5,696 nucleotides of DNA from Ruminococcus sp. UBA6407 (GCA_002438605.1 DJPR01000016.1:1-5696), one strand, 5' to 3'. Counted from the first letter of the stretch, positions 1 through 5,696 are shown. Notes: generated by a model not told the origin, from the letters alone. Made by a program: numbers and translations.

Positions 1-890
1 CAAGTGTTATTGACAATTTCATTATTTCTCTCGTTTTTCAGTTCTTCGTTCTCGTTTTTCAAAGAAAGACACTCCGCTTTAAGCTGAACATTTTCCGCTT
101 CTGCATTTTTCGCACCCACATAATTTTTAGCCGCCGCAGAAAGCATTTCAAAATCGTCCCTCTTGATTGCAACAGTATTCAAAGGCAGATTTGTTGTCTT
201 GACCTCCTCGATATTTTCAATCTCCGCAAGCTGCTCCGTCACCTCGGCAAGCTGTTCCTCAGTCTTTTTCAGTTTGTACTCAGCAACCGATAAATGTTCG
301 GCGGTACTTCCTTTTTCGCCACGCTCCAAGTCGTAACCTCGTGAGGTAATGAAATCATAGTATTCATCTTGCAGACGCGAATAGCTATCCTTGCCTTTCC
401 AAAACTCCGAGCAGTTAATACGCTTACAGGGGTTGCCCTTTCTGTCCTTGCCGTTGATAACAGGAATAAAGGCGACGTGCATATGGGGCGTGGCTTCGTC
501 CAAATGAACAACAGCAGAGAGGACATATTGCTCACCGCCAGCTTTTGCTGTCACAAAATCGTAGGCATCCTCAAAAAACCGCCGTGTTCTTTCTTTTCCA
601 ATCCTATCGAAAAACTCTTTGTCCGAGGTAATAACAAACTCACAAAGAACGGTACTCTGCTTCTTACCTTGCAAACGAAGATTGCCCTTTAACTGCTGTC
701 GGGTGCGTATCCTCTCGAATTCCTGCTGATAGGTTTCAGTTTGTATCTTCTTGAGGTTATAATTTTCGGAAGTGCGTGATAAGTCAATATCCTTGTTGCT
801 GTAATTATGATTAAGCCTTTCGTTGTGACGTTCAAGGAGGGGTACGGCGCTCATCTTATGATTTTCATTTCTGATAATTGCGTAGCTCAT
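1..890 (-). CDS. mobV: MobV-family (Pre/Mob) relaxase, 3' end cut by window edge
   Basis: This is the relaxase that nicks one strand at oriT and stays bound to the 5' end during mobilization; it depends on conjugation machinery from another element. 296 codons are readable, without a stop, before the left edge; family members are usually about 400-500 aa. The start MSYAIIRNENHK is typical of Pre/Mob proteins. Seen in sequence: an ERHNER motif with His22 and Arg25, an ENYNL motif at 42-46, and HLDEATPHMH at 129-138. From memory of pMV158 MobM, His22 is the nucleophile and the His/Glu/His/His set coordinates metal; all are kept here (H22, H129, E132, H136, H138). Residues about 203-228 and 258-292 are Glu/Lys-rich heptad-like coiled coil, as in the C-terminal half of this family. 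The start is set by AAAGGAG (900-906), 9 nt upstream. The predicted oriT lies just upstream on the same strand. Confidence 0.95.
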   Translation of the reverse strand, partial: MSYAIIRNENHKMSAVPLLERHNERLNHNYSNKDIDLSRTSENYNLKKIQTETYQQEFERIRTRQQLKGNLRLQGKKQSTVLCEFVITSDKEFFDRIGKERTRRFFEDAYDFVTAKAGGEQYVLSAVVHLDEATPHMHVAFIPVINGKDRKGNPCKRINCSEFWKGKDSYSRLQDEYYDFITSRGYDLERGEKGSTAEHLSVAEYKLKKTEEQLAEVTEQLAEIENIEEVKTTNLPLNTVAIKRDDFEMLSAAAKNYVGAKNAEAENVQLKAECLSLKNENEELKNERNNEIVNNT

Positions 891-929
891 ATTTTTTTGC
901 TCCTTTTTCTGTTTGGGAAACTTTCAGGG

Positions 930-990
930 GTAATCTATTCTGGCGGAATAGTTCTAACCCACTAGGACTATTTGGCGGGCAAATAGTCCG
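930..990 (-). other. Predicted oriT with MobV nick site
   Basis: A perfect 10-bp inverted repeat (965-974 and 980-989, arm GGACTATTTG, 5-nt loop) is followed directly on the minus strand by TAGTGGG|TTAG (964-954). This differs by one base from the pMV158 nick sequence TAGTGTG|TTA as I remember it, so the nick would fall between 958 and 957. A third arm, minus-strand ACTATT at 952-947, repeats the first arm. It can pair with AATAGT at 972-967 and place the nick in a 14-nt loop, so two mutually exclusive hairpins share one arm, as in pMV158. A further 6-bp hairpin (935-940/946-951) follows. Position directly upstream of mobV, on its coding strand, fits. The nick position is inferred, not shown. 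Confidence 0.8.
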
Positions 991-1012
991 TGGGCAAGCA
1001 GTTCCTCTTGAC

Positions 1013-1068
1013 CCCTCTAAAATGCGGTCACAGACCGCAGGTGAGCAGAGGGATACCCCCTGCATTTT
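1013..1068. repeat. Cluster of nested hairpins upstream of oriT
   Basis: Several dyads overlap here. TGCGGTC-ACA-GACCGCA (1023-1039) is a perfect 7-bp stem. CCCTCT (1013-1018) pairs with AGAGGG (1047-1052). AAAATGC (1019-1025) pairs with GCATTTT (1062-1068). GCAGAGGG (1045-1052) pairs with CCCCCTGC (1056-1063) with one mismatch, which becomes a G-U wobble in minus-strand RNA. The structures compete with each other. They could be accessory relaxase sites of oriT, a single-strand initiation site, or RNA structure between the ATPase and mobV genes. Confidence 0.6.
1019..1039 (-). terminator. Possible weak terminator after the ATPase gene
   Basis: On the minus strand the 7-bp stem TGCGGTC-TGT-GACCGCA is followed by TTTT and then AG. 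It lies about 110 bp after the ATPase stop. The stem is GC-rich but the T-run has only four bases, so termination would be partial at best, and the hairpin may instead belong to the oriT structure. Confidence 0.25.
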
Positions 1069-1150
1069 GCGACGATATGCGACGATGTGACGATATTTTC
1101 AGTACCGCACCCGCTGTCATAAATACCGTCGCAATCGTCGCACATCGTCA
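1068..1150. repeat. Iteron-like TGCGACGAT repeats in two inverted blocks
   Basis: On the plus strand TGCGACGAT occurs at 1068-1076 and 1078-1086, followed by TGACGAT at 1088-1094, a spacing of 10 bp. On the minus strand the same unit occurs as TGACGAT (1150-1144), TGCGACGAT (1142-1134) and the variant TGCGACGG (1133-1126). The two blocks face each other across about 31 bp (1095-1125). The right block reaches the stop codon of the ATPase gene, so its last repeat lies partly in coding sequence. The spacing of about one helical turn suggests protein binding on one face of the DNA, as at a replication origin or operator. The likely binders in this element are the small HTH protein or the ATPase; that is inference. 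Confidence 0.65.
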
Positions 1151-2158
1151 CGGCTTGATATATGCAAGCCGTATCAGACGTCCGCTGTGTGTATGCTTAT
1201 TCGTATAAGAAATGCCATATTCATTGTGCAGCCGCCCTGCATTTATGTTTAGCTTTCGTGTGAGAGCATTGGGTGGTATGTCCGCTTTCAGCAGTTCGGC
1301 AAGCTGTGTAGGCGAACCTTCCCACACAGAATTATCCGCAGTAACAATCTCGGAAATTGCTTCAAGTATAGGTTCGGGCGGTTCTTTCCATAATTCCGTT
1401 TCAGTACGCTCCAAATCCCAGCATAATGTTTCGGGATTGCGGACAAGATACAGCTTCTGGTCTTGCTGGTCACGTCCTGATATTTCAAGAACGGCGGAAT
1501 TGCCTACCCTCTTTTCCTTATGAAGAAGAAAAGCACCGTCCGCCGCACCGAGCAAGCCGTTTGTTCCCGAAATCATATCAAAATTATCCTCCGACCTCTG
1601 CTTGCGTGTGTGATGAACAAGCAGCAGACATATTCCATAGCTGTCGGCGAAATGTTTAAGCCGAGTGATAATTTCATAATCATTGGCGTAGCTGTAATTA
1701 TCTCCGCCTGCTTCACGGACTTTCTGAAGGGTGTCAATAATTATCAGTCTTGTATCTGCGTGTTCTCTGATAAACCCTTGAAGCTGTTCGTCAAGCCCCT
1801 TGCCGAGCTGATTTGCAGAGGTTGCAAAGAAAAGATTATCCGTGCTTTCCGTCCCGAACATTCGGTACATTCTTTCCTGCAACCGTTTGTAATCATCTTC
1901 AAGGGCAAGGTATAAAACCGTGCCTTTGCGGACGGGATAATTCCAAAGAGAAATACCCGTGCTGATATGGTACGCAAGCTGTGCCATAAAGAAACTTTTG
2001 CCCAGCTTCGGCGCACCTACAAAAAGATATGTTCCCGAATACAGCAGACTGTCAACAAGCGGCGGTCTGCTTTCAAACACGGTTTCGTAAATCTCGTTCA
2101 TCGAAACTGTCTTCAGATATGCAGGGTCAAGCATTTTCCGGTATTCTCTGTAATCCAT
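1148..2158 (-). CDS. RepA-like AAA_25 ATPase/helicase of a mobile element
   Basis: 336 aa; a RecA-fold ATPase like the RepA helicase of RSF1010 and the 'AAA family ATPase' proteins common in clostridial mobilizable elements. Seen in sequence: Walker A GAPKLGKS at 48-55, the LALEDD motif at 84-89 that follows strand 2 in RepA-type proteins, Walker B LIIID with Asp142, and a VHHTRK segment at 181-186 resembling the sensor region. The last 90 or so residues look like a separate small domain, perhaps a winged helix. The likely role is a cytoplasmic ring helicase that unwinds element DNA for replication or transfer; a DNA-independent role cannot be excluded. The ATG follows the stop of the HTH gene with no gap (TAAATG) and has GGGAGG (2169-2174) 10 nt upstream inside that gene, so the two are translationally coupled. 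No replication initiator or primase is visible next to it. Confidence 0.85.
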   Translation of the reverse strand: MDYREYRKMLDPAYLKTVSMNEIYETVFESRPPLVDSLLYSGTYLFVGAPKLGKSFFMAQLAYHISTGISLWNYPVRKGTVLYLALEDDYKRLQERMYRMFGTESTDNLFFATSANQLGKGLDEQLQGFIREHADTRLIIIDTLQKVREAGGDNYSYANDYEIITRLKHFADSYGICLLLVHHTRKQRSEDNFDMISGTNGLLGAADGAFLLHKEKRVGNSAVLEISGRDQQDQKLYLVRNPETLCWDLERTETELWKEPPEPILEAISEIVTADNSVWEGSPTQLAELLKADIPPNALTRKLNINAGRLHNEYGISYTNKHTHSGRLIRLAYIKP

Positions 2159-2467
2159 TTAAACAGCACCTCCCAAGTATTCCAGCAAACCAGCCTTGCT
2201 GACGAGAATTTTACCACGCTTGCCCTGACCCGTTCTGATGAACGGTATCTTTTCCTGCGCCACGAGTTGACGGACGGTGTGTTCAGAAAGTCCCTTCACA
2301 GCCTCCGTACATTCCTTGACGGTGAGCATTTCGACAGGTGCGGATTTACTTTCGGAAACCGTCTGCACCTGCTGTTCATCATCAGCTTCAATCATTGCAC
2401 CAAGCATTGTCACAATCTGAGCGATAAGCTCCTGCTTTGTCTTTCTTGTCATCATAATTTTAATCAT
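2159..2467 (-). CDS. Small winged-HTH (excisionase/MerR-like) DNA-binding protein
   Basis: 102 aa. The N-terminal 46 residues are a helical stretch with an acidic, low-complexity linker. Residues about 48-98 form an excisionase-type winged HTH: LTVKECTEAV (first helix), LSEHTVRQLVAQEKIPFIR (recognition helix and turn) and a KRGKILVSKAGLLEYL wing and helix. Such proteins act as recombination directionality factors, origin-binding proteins or repressors. Here it is the first clear gene of the operon, coupled to a RepA-like ATPase, so an origin-binding or autoregulatory role is as likely as excision. The start at 2467 is supported by AGAGGA (2472-2477) only 4 nt away; a second start at M5 (2455) is possible, with AAAGG (2468-2472) 12 nt upstream. 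The ribosome site lies in a 6-bp hairpin. Confidence 0.85.
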   Translation of the reverse strand: MIKIMMTRKTKQELIAQIVTMLGAMIEADDEQQVQTVSESKSAPVEMLTVKECTEAVKGLSEHTVRQLVAQEKIPFIRTGQGKRGKILVSKAGLLEYLGGAV

Positions 2468-2470
2468 CCT

Positions 2471-2484
2471 TTCCTCTGGAGGAA
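2471..2484 (-). promoter_or_regulatory. Hairpin covering the HTH gene's ribosome site
   Basis: TTCCTC and GAGGAA form a perfect dyad with a 2-base centre, and the AGAGGA ribosome site of the HTH gene is one arm. In the transcript the site would be paired unless ribosomes or a protein keep it open. It abuts the next dyad at 2485. Confidence 0.45.
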
Positions 2485-2519
2485 GTATTATTCCGAGATG
2501 ATTTGACGAGGAATAATAC
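2485..2519. repeat. 10-bp inverted repeat in leader of the HTH operon
   Basis: GTATTATTCC (2485-2494) and GGAATAATAC (2510-2519) match perfectly across a 15-bp spacer. It lies just upstream of the HTH gene and covers the end of a possible leader reading frame. It could be an operator for the HTH protein or an RNA hairpin. No T-run follows on the minus strand, so it is not a terminator. Confidence 0.6.
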
Positions 2520-2547
2520 GACGGGTATGAAAATCTATGATTTTCAT
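2488..2547 (-). CDS. Possible 19-aa leader peptide
   Basis: A 19-codon frame begins MKIIDFHTRR and ends in ISE, with GAGG (2553-2556) 5 nt before its ATG. Its stop lies inside the inverted repeat at 2485-2519 and 20 nt before the HTH start, so a ribosome finishing it would open both that hairpin and the one over the next ribosome site. The frame stays open upstream to another ATG at 2598 (36 aa), which has only a poor ribosome site. I recognise no homologue. The frame is short enough to arise by chance; the ribosome site and geometry are the only support. Confidence 0.3.
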   Translation of the reverse strand: MKIIDFHTRRIIPRQIISE

Positions 2548-2549
2548 AC
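2525..2549. repeat. Near-continuous 25-bp palindrome, likely operator
   Basis: GTATGAAAATC (2525-2535) and GATTTTCATAC (2539-2549) are perfect 11-bp arms around TAT. The close symmetry and AT-rich arms are typical of a dimeric repressor site. The palindrome also contains the start codon of the possible leader peptide. Neither strand has a T-run directly after it. Confidence 0.6.
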
Positions 2550-2790
2550 TGTCCTCACGTTTTTCATTATTTCCGAGAGAGCATTCACACCCTTTCATAA
2601 GTACCTACAAAAACGGCTGATTTTTTAAGTCTGTTTGCGTAAGTTTTTGAAAGTTTGTATATCTGCACAAGTTTTGTTGTGTAAATTGGTGCAGAATTAT
2701 ATCTCCCTACCTATCAGGAAAATACAGGACGATTTTTTAGGGTTTTGGAGGATTATTTTTGAAAATTCGTAAAAATAGACAATAAATGCC
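2550..2790. other. Divergent intergenic region, no gene seen
   Basis: This AT-rich stretch lies between the two divergent operons. It holds a 7-bp dyad, TCTGCAC (2662-2668) with GTGCAGA (2689-2695), overlapping the candidate minus-strand promoters, and several short A/T tracts. I see no tRNA, no convincing coding frame, and no attachment site that can be recognised without the other end of the element. Confidence 0.5.
2656..2701 (-). promoter_or_regulatory. Candidate promoters for the HTH-ATPase operon
   Basis: Two weak candidates face the minus strand. One is TTTACA (2685-2680), 18 bp, TATACA (2661-2656). The other has a perfect TATAAT (2701-2696) but no clear -35 box. Either would give a leader of roughly 180-220 nt before the HTH gene, containing all three dyads. 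The dyad TCTGCAC/GTGCAGA overlaps both. Confidence 0.3.
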
Positions 2791-2819
2791 TTGCATTAAT
2801 TTTCTAAATCGTGTATAAT
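2791..2819 (+). promoter_or_regulatory. Sigma-A-type promoter of the hsdR operon
   Basis: TTGCAT (2791-2796) and a perfect TATAAT (2814-2819) are separated by 17 bp, so transcription should start near 2826, about 50 nt before hsdR. Dyads surround it: AATGC-CTT-GCATT (2785-2797) overlaps the -35 box, and CCTTGCA (2789-2795) is repeated inverted as TGCAAGG (2839-2845) downstream of the start. This arrangement could let a regulator bridge or block the promoter. Confidence 0.65.
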
Positions 2820-2864
2820 TAATATGGATGATTGTATCTGCAAGGTTAGATTGTGATAAATGTC

Positions 2865-2870
2865 AGGAGG
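2865..2870 (+). promoter_or_regulatory. Ribosome site that sets the hsdR start
   Basis: AGGAGG lies 6 nt before the ATG at 2877. The frame is open from an upstream GTG at 2853, but that start would place this site inside the gene and has no ribosome site of its own. Confidence 0.85.
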
Positions 2871-2876
2871 TTGAGT

Positions 2877-5615
2877 ATGACACCAGAGCAAAAAGCCAGA
2901 GAAATAATTGATACTAAACTGATTCAATCAGGGTGGATTATACAAGATGTTAAGCAGCTCAATCCAAGTGCCGCTTTAGGCATTGCTGTGCGTGAATTCC
3001 CCACTGATACAGGACCCATTGACTACGCACTCTTTGTAGAGGGTAAGCCTGTCGGAGTAGTAGAAGCAAAGAAAAGTGAGGCAGGCGAAGATATTACAAC
3101 TGTCGAAAACCAGTCAGCGCGTTATGCGAACAGCGTTTTTAAATGGGTAAAGTGTGATTATCGCATTCAGTTTGCATACGAAACAACAGATAAGCTTACT
3201 CGCTTTACTGATTATAACGATATCAAATATCGTTCTCGTACGGTATTTTCTTTTCATCGTCCTGAAACTCTTGCATATTTGTTGTCTCAGAAAGATACTG
3301 TTCGTAACAATATGAAAAACTTTCCCGCTTTTGATTCAACAGGATTTCGTGACTGTCAGGAAAAAGCAATCAAAAATCTTGACATTTCTCTTTCCGAGAA
3401 TAAGCCAAGAGCTTTGATACAGATGGCAACGGGTGCTGGCAAAACCTTTACTGCCATTACCGCTGCTTACCGTATGCTTAAATACGGAAAAATGAAACGA
3501 ATTCTGTTTTTAGTTGATACCAAAAGTCTTGGTGAACAAGCAGAACGAGAATTTCTTGCATATATGCCTAATGATGACGCTCGTTCTTTTTCACAGATTT
3601 ATGGTGTGCGCAGATTAAAAAACTCCTACATACCGTCTGATGTTCAAATCTGTATCAGCACAATCCAAAGAATGTACTCTATACTTAAAGGCGAAGAGCT
3701 TGATGAAAAGGAAGAAGAGACTCTGTTGGGAGAACAACCATCTTCTGATACTAAAGCACCTAAAGAGGTTGTTTATAACGAAAAATATCCCCCTGAATTT
3801 TTTGATTGCATTATCGTAGACGAATGTCATCGTTCCATCTATAATGTGTGGAATCAGGTGCTGGAATATTTCGACGCTTTTATAATCGGACTTACCGCAA
3901 CCCCCGATAAACGTACATTTGCATTTTTTAATCAGAATATCGCCAGTGAATACTCCAGAGAAGAAGCGATTATTGACGGTGTAAATGTAGGTGAAGATAT
4001 ATTCCTCATTGAAACAAATGTGGGCAAAAACGGCGCACATATTATGAAGCAGTTGATAGAATCACGAAACCGTATGTCAAGAGCAAAACGCTGGAAACAG
4101 CTTGATGAAGATCTTGACTATAAGCCTACTCAACTTGACCGTGATATTGTAAATCCAAGTCAGATACGCACTGTTATCCGTACATTTAAGGATAACTTAT
4201 TTATAAAATTATTCCCACGGCGAAGTGAAGTTCCCAAAACTCTTATTTTTGCAAAAACAGATAGTCACGCTGATGATATTATCCAGATAGTGCGTGAGGA
4301 ATTTGGTGAGGGTAACGAGTTTTGCAAGAAGATCACATACTCCGCCGAAAACCCCGAAAGTGTACTTGCAGAATTCCGTAATGATTATTATCCCCGTATA
4401 GCTGTAACTGTTGATATGATAGCAACAGGCACAGATGTAAAGCCTATTGAGTGTCTCATCTTTATGCGTGATGTTCGCAGTAAAAATTATTTCGAGCAAA
4501 TGAAAGGTAGAGGCACTCGCACCCTTAATAAAGACGATTTGCAGAAAGTAACGCCTTCCGCAACAGAAAACAAGGACCATTTTGTTATAGTCGATGCTGT
4601 CGGAGTTACGAAGTCTAAAAAGACCGAAACAAGAACTCTCGAACGTAAACCCACTGTATCAATGAAAGAGCTTATGCTAAATGTCGCTCTTGGTGCAAGG
4701 GACGCTGATACACTTACATCTCTTGCAAACAGACTTGTCCGTCTGAACAGCCAGCTGACGCAGACTGAACGTAAAGATTTTGAAAAGGAGATAGGCTCTT
4801 CCGCAGGCAAGTTGGCTGAAAATCTGCTCAATGCTTTTGATGAAGATATAATTATTGTAAAAGCCCAGCAGAATAATGATGTTTCAGAGCCTAGTGAAGA
4901 ACAGCTCCATATTGCATCAAAAACTCTTGCAAATGAAGCGGCGCAGATATTCTGTCAGCCTGAAGTGCGTAATTATATTGAAAATATCCGCCGCAGCCAC
5001 GACCAAATAATTGATAACGTGAATGTAGATTCCGTGTTGTTTGCGGATTTTGACAAGGAACAGGAAAAGAATGTTGACAGAGTAATAAAATCTTTTCGAG
5101 ATTTCATTGAAGAAAACAAGGATGAGATTATTGCACTCCGCATTATTTACAACGAAACCTATAAAAACAGACCGATGGCTATCGAAGCTCTTAAAAAACT
5201 CTACGAAAAGCTGAAAACCAAGGGCATTACTATTGACAGGCTATGGGATTGCTATGCTATAAAGTCGCCCGAAAAGGTTAAGCGTGGTACTATGGCACAG
5301 CTTACCGACCTTATTTCGATAATCCGTTTTGAAATGGGTTATGCGGATAATTTACAGCCTTTTGCCGATAAGGTAAACTACAACTTTATGCAGTGGACTC
5401 TCCGTCGTAATGCGGGTGCTGTACATTTCACCGAGGAACAGATGGAATGGCTGCGTCTTATCAAGGACCATATCATCGCCTCTCTCAGTGTTGAGCCGTC
5501 TGACTTTGACCTCAATCCTTTTGACCACAAGGGCGGTCTTGGGCGGTTTTATGAGGTTTTCGGGGATAGCTATGAGGAATTATTAGCAGAAATGAATGAG
5601 GTATTGGTGGCATAA
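2877..5615 (+). CDS. hsdR: Type I restriction enzyme R subunit (HsdR, EcoEI-like)
   Basis: 912 aa from the ATG at 2877. HsdR, in complex with HsdM and HsdS, translocates DNA using ATP and cuts unmethylated foreign DNA far from the recognition site. Domains in order: an N-terminal PD-(D/E)xK nuclease with Asp49 (GPIDYALF) and Glu63/Lys65 (VVEAKK); an SF2 helicase core with Walker A MATGAGKT at 183-190, Walker B VDECH at 314-318, motif III LTATP at 339-343, motif V DMIATGTDV at 513-521 and motif VI QMKGRGTRT at 541-549; then a helical C-terminal region, about 600-905, like the EcoEI_R_C family, which contacts the methylase core. All expected catalytic residues are present and the frame is unbroken. 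The length is between EcoEI-type (about 800) and EcoR124-type (about 1040) subunits. It is the first gene of its operon, with its own promoter, and is transcribed away from the mobilization module. Confidence 0.95.
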   Translation: MTPEQKAREIIDTKLIQSGWIIQDVKQLNPSAALGIAVREFPTDTGPIDYALFVEGKPVGVVEAKKSEAGEDITTVENQSARYANSVFKWVKCDYRIQFAYETTDKLTRFTDYNDIKYRSRTVFSFHRPETLAYLLSQKDTVRNNMKNFPAFDSTGFRDCQEKAIKNLDISLSENKPRALIQMATGAGKTFTAITAAYRMLKYGKMKRILFLVDTKSLGEQAEREFLAYMPNDDARSFSQIYGVRRLKNSYIPSDVQICISTIQRMYSILKGEELDEKEEETLLGEQPSSDTKAPKEVVYNEKYPPEFFDCIIVDECHRSIYNVWNQVLEYFDAFIIGLTATPDKRTFAFFNQNIASEYSREEAIIDGVNVGEDIFLIETNVGKNGAHIMKQLIESRNRMSRAKRWKQLDEDLDYKPTQLDRDIVNPSQIRTVIRTFKDNLFIKLFPRRSEVPKTLIFAKTDSHADDIIQIVREEFGEGNEFCKKITYSAENPESVLAEFRNDYYPRIAVTVDMIATGTDVKPIECLIFMRDVRSKNYFEQMKGRGTRTLNKDDLQKVTPSATENKDHFVIVDAVGVTKSKKTETRTLERKPTVSMKELMLNVALGARDADTLTSLANRLVRLNSQLTQTERKDFEKEIGSSAGKLAENLLNAFDEDIIIVKAQQNNDVSEPSEEQLHIASKTLANEAAQIFCQPEVRNYIENIRRSHDQIIDNVNVDSVLFADFDKEQEKNVDRVIKSFRDFIEENKDEIIALRIIYNETYKNRPMAIEALKKLYEKLKTKGITIDRLWDCYAIKSPEKVKRGTMAQLTDLISIIRFEMGYADNLQPFADKVNYNFMQWTLRRNAGAVHFTEEQMEWLRLIKDHIIASLSVEPSDFDLNPFDHKGGLGRFYEVFGDSYEELLAEMNEVLVA

Positions 5616-5627
5616 AGGAGAAAAACT

Positions 5628-5696
5628 ATGGGTTTATATGAAGGAATAAAGGATGCTATTGGAATTGCACAAAAGGCTGATAATATTGAGTTATAT
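5628..5696 (+). CDS. Start of a small gene in the hsd operon (partial)
   Basis: Only 23 codons are in the window, starting MGLYEGIKDAIGIAQKADN. The start has AAAGGAG (5614-5620), which overlaps the hsdR stop codon, 7 nt upstream, so the gene is co-transcribed and probably coupled to hsdR. The beginning does not resemble HsdM or HsdS. It recalls small uncharacterised proteins with a coiled coil that I associate with type I restriction and phage loci, but that is from memory and weak. The function is unknown. Confidence 0.75.
   Translation, partial: MGLYEGIKDAIGIAQKADNIELY

Noticed and set aside
1..180. Coiled-coil stretch as a separate structural gene
   Set aside because: It is in frame and uninterrupted with the relaxase domain, and such coiled coils are normal in the C-terminal half of MobV proteins.
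369..692. 107-codon plus-strand open frame
   Set aside because: It is antisense to the relaxase, which shows a continuous family-typical sequence with an intact metal site.
1068..1150. CRISPR-like short repeats
   Set aside because: Units are 7-9 bp, about 10 bp apart, and on opposing strands, with no spacers of unique sequence.
1967..2506. 179-codon plus-strand open frame
   Set aside because: It is antisense to the ATPase and HTH genes, whose motifs are clear. It has no ribosome site and an unlikely composition rich in His, Phe and Cys.
2525..2549. Palindrome as an intrinsic terminator
   Set aside because: The stem is AT-rich, neither strand has a T-run directly after it, and no gene ends into it.
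2746..2787. Short plus-strand frame from a TTG after a GGAGG in the intergenic region
   Set aside because: It would encode only about 8 residues and lies upstream of the predicted hsdR promoter.
2853..2876. Upstream GTG start for hsdR adding 8 residues
   Set aside because: The AGGAGG ribosome site would lie inside the extension, and MTPEQKAREI beginning at 2877 is a natural HsdR start.
4209..4831. Two overlapping minus-strand open frames inside hsdR
   Set aside because: They are shadows of the helicase-coding strand with no ribosome site or recognisable motif.

Overview
The window looks like accessory DNA from a low-to-moderate-GC Firmicute, most likely a gut-type Clostridia/Ruminococcaceae relative. 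I base this on strong AGGAGG-type ribosome sites, ATG starts, a sigma-A-like promoter and the gene families present. The host assignment is inference; no housekeeping gene is present to fix it.

Left half (1-2550, all on the minus strand): a mobilization/replication module. In transcription order it holds a possible leader peptide, a 102-aa winged helix-turn-helix protein, a 336-aa RepA-type (AAA_25) hexameric-helicase-like ATPase whose ATG directly abuts the preceding stop (TAAATG), a 257-bp structured non-coding stretch, and a MobV (Pre/Mob) relaxase that runs off the left edge. The non-coding stretch holds a block of TGCGACGAT repeats in inverted orientation, several perfect hairpins, and a predicted oriT. 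The oriT has the same architecture as that of plasmid pMV158: a hairpin, a TAGTGGG|TTA nick site, and a third arm able to form an alternative hairpin around the nick. The relaxase keeps the family's residues, including a His at position 22 and an HxxExxxHxH metal site. This set of genes is typical of integrative mobilizable elements or mobilizable plasmids.

Middle (about 2470-2876): a divergent intergenic region. On the minus side it carries three successive dyads over the leader of the HTH gene, one of which covers its ribosome site. On the plus side it carries a good -35/-10 pair (17-bp spacer) for the restriction gene.

Right half (2877-5696, plus strand): hsdR, the restriction/translocase subunit of a type I restriction-modification system, with a PD-(D/E)xK nuclease site, SF2 helicase motifs and an EcoEI-type C-terminal region. 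It is followed after 12 bp by the first 23 codons of a small gene in the same operon. No hsdM or hsdS lies in the window; they are expected downstream.

The overall picture is a transfer/replication backbone beside a divergently transcribed defence operon, which may be cargo of the same element or the flanking chromosome. The element ends are not visible.
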